Source: Parvibaculum sp040216885
Lineage (GTDB): Bacteria; Pseudomonadota; Alphaproteobacteria; Parvibaculales; Parvibaculaceae
Reading direction: 5' to 3'
Assembly (NCBI GenBank): GCA_040216885.1
Contig: JAVJOG010000004.1
Location: forward strand, 1-64,000
DNA: 64,000 nt
In this document: positions 61,837 through 64,000 of the stretch, piece after piece
Layout of the letters: the number at the start of each line of letters is the position of its first letter
How positions within the stretch are numbered: the stretch's first letter is position 1
The notes under the pieces: model-generated
What the model was told of the DNA's origin: nothing
Database searches by the model: none
Seen by the model: only the letters and a program-made list of their open reading frames with translations
Translations under genes and position numbers: made by a program

Positions 61837-62160
61837 ATGGAACTAACGGAATATCTGAATCAGGCGCTCGCTTGGGCGCGTATGGGATTTGACACGGTCA
61901 ATTCCATACAGGGGCTTGTCATCGCGCTGATCGCCGCGATCATCATGACACGCTACAACAGGATCATCGTCTTCGCGCTTGGCGCGACGATCGTCCATGA
62001 ACTGGTCAATATCGGCCGCAACGTTTACGGCGGCGCCGCCGACCCGCTTCCCGACTATCTGAATGTCGAGGTGCTGAAGCTCGTCGCCATACGCTTCGTG
62101 GGCTATCTGATTGCGATCAGCCTGATCTATCTCGTCCGGCGGCTTTTCTTCCGCGGCTAG
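61837..62160 (+). CDS. Small membrane protein of unknown function
   Basis: This 107-residue protein has three likely membrane segments (GLVIALIAAIIMTRYNRIIV, FALGATIVHELVNI, LVAIRFVGYLIAISLIYLVR). I do not recognise a named family. The 177-bp leader holds the dyad TAGACC-N12-GGTCTA (61709-61732), a possible regulator site. It is convergent with yajQ, overlapping by 4 bp. Confidence 0.7.
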   Translation: MELTEYLNQALAWARMGFDTVNSIQGLVIALIAAIIMTRYNRIIVFALGATIVHELVNIGRNVYGGAADPLPDYLNVEVLKLVAIRFVGYLIAISLIYLVRRLFFRG

Positions 62161-62642
62161 TCGCGGAAGTTTTCGTATTGAAGGGGCTGCTCGATGGGCA
62201 GCCCTTTCACAAACTGGATAGCGGCCTGGAGGTCATCTCGCTTCTTGCCCGAGACGCGCAGCTCGTCGCCCTGTATCGCGACCTGTACCTTCAGGCCCGA
62301 TCCCTTGATATCCTTCACAATACGCTTGGCCAGATCCTTCTCGATACCGTTGAGGATCGTCACTTTCTGCCGCACGCTTTGTCCTGCCGCCCTTTCGGGC
62401 TCCTTGTAGTCGAGCACCCCGGCTTCGATTTTCCGCCGTGCAAGATGGCCCTGCAATATTTCGTGCACCTGCTTGAGCTTCAGGTCGTCATCCGCATGGA
62501 TGGTCAGCTCGCTCTCCTTCCGCTCCACCTTGCAATGCGACCCCTTGAAATCGTACCGCTGCTCGATTTCCCGCGCCACGTTCTGCAGCGCGTTGTCGAT
62601 TTCGGCGAAGTCGGTTTTGGAGACGATGTCGAAGGAAGGCAT
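62157..62642 (-). CDS. yajQ: YajQ family nucleotide-binding protein
   Basis: This 161-residue protein matches UPF0234/YajQ: MPSFDIVSKTDFAEIDNALQ, REIEQRYDFKGSHCKVERKE, KVTILNGIEKDLAKRIVKDI and SGKKRDDLQAAIQFVKG. Some members bind cyclic di-GMP and affect virulence regulators. Length is normal. It stands alone beside the fliI-fliJ pair. Confidence 0.95.
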   Translation of the reverse strand: MPSFDIVSKTDFAEIDNALQNVAREIEQRYDFKGSHCKVERKESELTIHADDDLKLKQVHEILQGHLARRKIEAGVLDYKEPERAAGQSVRQKVTILNGIEKDLAKRIVKDIKGSGLKVQVAIQGDELRVSGKKRDDLQAAIQFVKGLPIEQPLQYENFRD

Positions 62643-62719
62643 GGAAATGACCGCTCTGCAATTGTCGGGCGGGCATTCTAGATCGAAAAGCGGCGGCTCG
62701 GAAAGTGGCTGCCGGGCCG

Positions 62720-63133
62720 TTACTGCCGGCGATGGATCGTCAGCGCGATTTCATCGAGCGAACTCTGCTCGGCCCGCATGGCTTCCTTGTGGATCTTGCG
62801 TTTCCGATTGCCGTCGAGGAGCTCGTATTTCTTGAGTTCGCGGAACGCGTCGGCGAGCTCTTCCTTCGCCGTATCGAGCTGTCGCTCGATGCCCTCGATC
62901 GATTCCAGAATATTCTCGCGGCGCCGCAGCACCGACTTGGCAAACATCGGATAGGCGAAATGCGCCACGTCGGAAATCCCGGCCTTGCGTTGCTCGGCCT
63001 CGACTTGCGCCTCAAGATCGCGCTCGCGCTGGCGAAACTCGCCGAGCATCAGCTCGAGTTCAGCGACCTTCCGGCGCTTTTCATCGACCTGGAACTTGTG
63101 CAGCCGGATCAGGGACTCGCGGTTGCGCATCAC
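62720..63133 (-). CDS. fliJ: Flagellar export chaperone-like protein FliJ
   Basis: This 137-residue coiled-coil protein (LIRLHKFQVDEKRRKVAELE, FRQRERDLEAQVEAEQRKAG, ERQLDTAKEELADAFRELKK) has the FliJ pattern. FliJ forms the stalk of the FliI ring and helps substrate docking. Its start overlaps the fliI stop, so the two are translationally coupled. The sequence identity of FliJ proteins is low, so position is the strongest support. Confidence 0.88.
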   Translation of the reverse strand: MMRNRESLIRLHKFQVDEKRRKVAELELMLGEFRQRERDLEAQVEAEQRKAGISDVAHFAYPMFAKSVLRRRENILESIEGIERQLDTAKEELADAFRELKKYELLDGNRKRKIHKEAMRAEQSSLDEIALTIHRRQ

Positions 63134-64000
63134 TCAGTCTCCTCGGAAACAGGCATGCGGGCGAGGATCTCCGCCAGCGCCGCATAGCCGGTCGCAAGAT
63201 CGCTGGATTCGTCCTTGCGCTGCGCCAGATAGGCTTCAAGCGCCGGCTGATAGTGAATGGCCTCGTCGACAAGCGGATCGGAGCCGGCCCGATAGGCGCC
63301 AAGACGGATCAACTCTTCCATGTCGCTGTAGGTCGCCATCAGCGTTCGCGCCTGGCGGATAAGGGCGTTTTCGTCCGGCGCATTGCAATCCGGCATGGTG
63401 CGCGAGACGGATTTGAGAATATTGATGGCCGGATAACGGCCGCGTTCGGCGATCGCCCGCTCCATCACGATATGGCCGTCGAGGATGGCGCGCACGGCGT
63501 CTGCGACCGGCTCGTTGTGGTCGTCGCCGTCGACAAGAACCGTGAAGAGACCGGTGATACTGCCCTGGCCCGTGCCGGGGCCGGCGCGCTCGAGGAGTTT
63601 CGGCAGTTCGGCGAAGACGGTCGGCGTATAGCCCTTGGTCGTCGGCGGCTCACCGGTCGACAGGCCGATCTCGCGCTGTGCGATGGCAAAGCGCGTCACG
63701 CTGTCCATCATGCACAGAACGTCCTTGTCGAGATCGCGGAAATACTCGGCCAGCGCCAGTGTCAGATAGGCAGCCTGCCGGCGCATCAGCGCCGGTTCGT
63801 CGGATGTGGCAACCACCACCACCGAGCGAGCAAGGCCCTCGGGACCGAGGTCGTCCTCGATGAATTCCTGAACTTCGCGGCCGCGTTCGCCGATCAGTCC
63901 GATCACGGCAACATCGCATGCCGTATTTCGCGCCAGCATCGAAAGCAGCACCGATTTGCCGACACCGGAACCGGCGAAAATGCCCATGCGCTGGCCGCGG
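63130..64000 (-). CDS. fliI: Flagellar export ATPase FliI (C-terminal part)
   Basis: The gene enters from the right edge, so its N-terminal third is missing. The visible part has Walker A FAGSGVGKSVLLSMLARNTA, VIGLIGERGREVQEF, Walker B DVLCMMDSVTRFAIAQREIG and GEPPTTKGYTPTVFAELPKL. FliI is an F1-like hexameric ATPase that powers or primes flagellar protein export. It is followed by fliJ. Confidence 0.96.
   Translation of the reverse strand, partial: RGQRMGIFAGSGVGKSVLLSMLARNTACDVAVIGLIGERGREVQEFIEDDLGPEGLARSVVVVATSDEPALMRRQAAYLTLALAEYFRDLDKDVLCMMDSVTRFAIAQREIGLSTGEPPTTKGYTPTVFAELPKLLERAGPGTGQGSITGLFTVLVDGDDHNEPVADAVRAILDGHIVMERAIAERGRYPAINILKSVSRTMPDCNAPDENALIRQARTLMATYSDMEELIRLGAYRAGSDPLVDEAIHYQPALEAYLAQRKDESSDLATGYAALAEILARMPVSEETE

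Overview
The window is high-GC chromosomal DNA of an alphaproteobacterium. The evidence is the flagellar cluster fliK-flgD-sciP-fliF-fliG-fliH/flbE-fliN-flbD-flhA-flhF-flhG, in which SciP (a DUF1153 CtrA antagonist) and FlbD (a sigma-54 activator) are alphaproteobacterial regulators. A GTG-started petA-petB pair, a Rhodobacter-type PmtA, an EgtB-EgtD pair and several small proteins known from alphaproteobacteria agree. The set suggests a motile Hyphomicrobiales- or Parvibaculum-like organism that breaks down acyl-CoA compounds, but genus cannot be fixed by reading alone. Layout, 0-8.3 kb: petA-petB (bc1 complex, running off the left edge) is divergent from trmL-hemF. A MerR regulator and an NTF2-like gene follow, served by a 19-bp-spacer MerR-type promoter. 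A ybaK-like gene is split into two remnants around about 650 bp of foreign DNA. Next come a lipoprotein, cca and a NUDIX CoA pyrophosphatase; an AbrB/PIN toxin-antitoxin cassette separates these from DUF1285, their usual neighbour. 8.4-18.6 kb: a MoxR/DUF58/DUF4159/VWA-like membrane locus, then a zinc ABC importer operon behind a Zur-like box. That operon begins with a 49-residue histidine-rich mini-protein. 18.6-30.4 kb: an MFE-2-type SDR, a quinone/electrophile-stress group (LysR divergent from wrbA-pirin-glutathionyl-hydroquinone reductase), an amidase, a flagellin-domain orphan, and a receiver-HPt-receiver phosphorelay module without a kinase. 30.5-38.2 kb: a diiron ferritin-like protein with a clear sigma-70 promoter, remnants of a tetR and a membrane gene fused at a deletion point, a secreted serine protease, and an acyl-CoA degradation cluster. 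That cluster holds an acyl-CoA synthetase with two in-frame stops, an NTF2-like protein and two acyl-CoA dehydrogenases, with two copies of a long-hairpin repeat. 38.2-49.1 kb: DUF1007-NicO metal export, a cold-shock gene, ergothioneine synthesis (egtB-egtD), GST, ExoD, GIY-YIG, SlyX, an RluA-type synthase, a strictly alternating Asn-X secreted protein beside a triplicated PHO-box-like array, tRNA-Met, pmtA and mnmA. 49.2-64 kb: the flagellar cluster. Near-identical 19-bp FlbD-type (ftr) palindromes lie about 101 bp upstream of sigma-54 -24/-12 elements at both fliK and fliF, and flbD lies downstream in the same cluster. FliI and FliJ, on the opposite strand, close the window. Genes recognised here were identified from motifs and family memory, with no database search.
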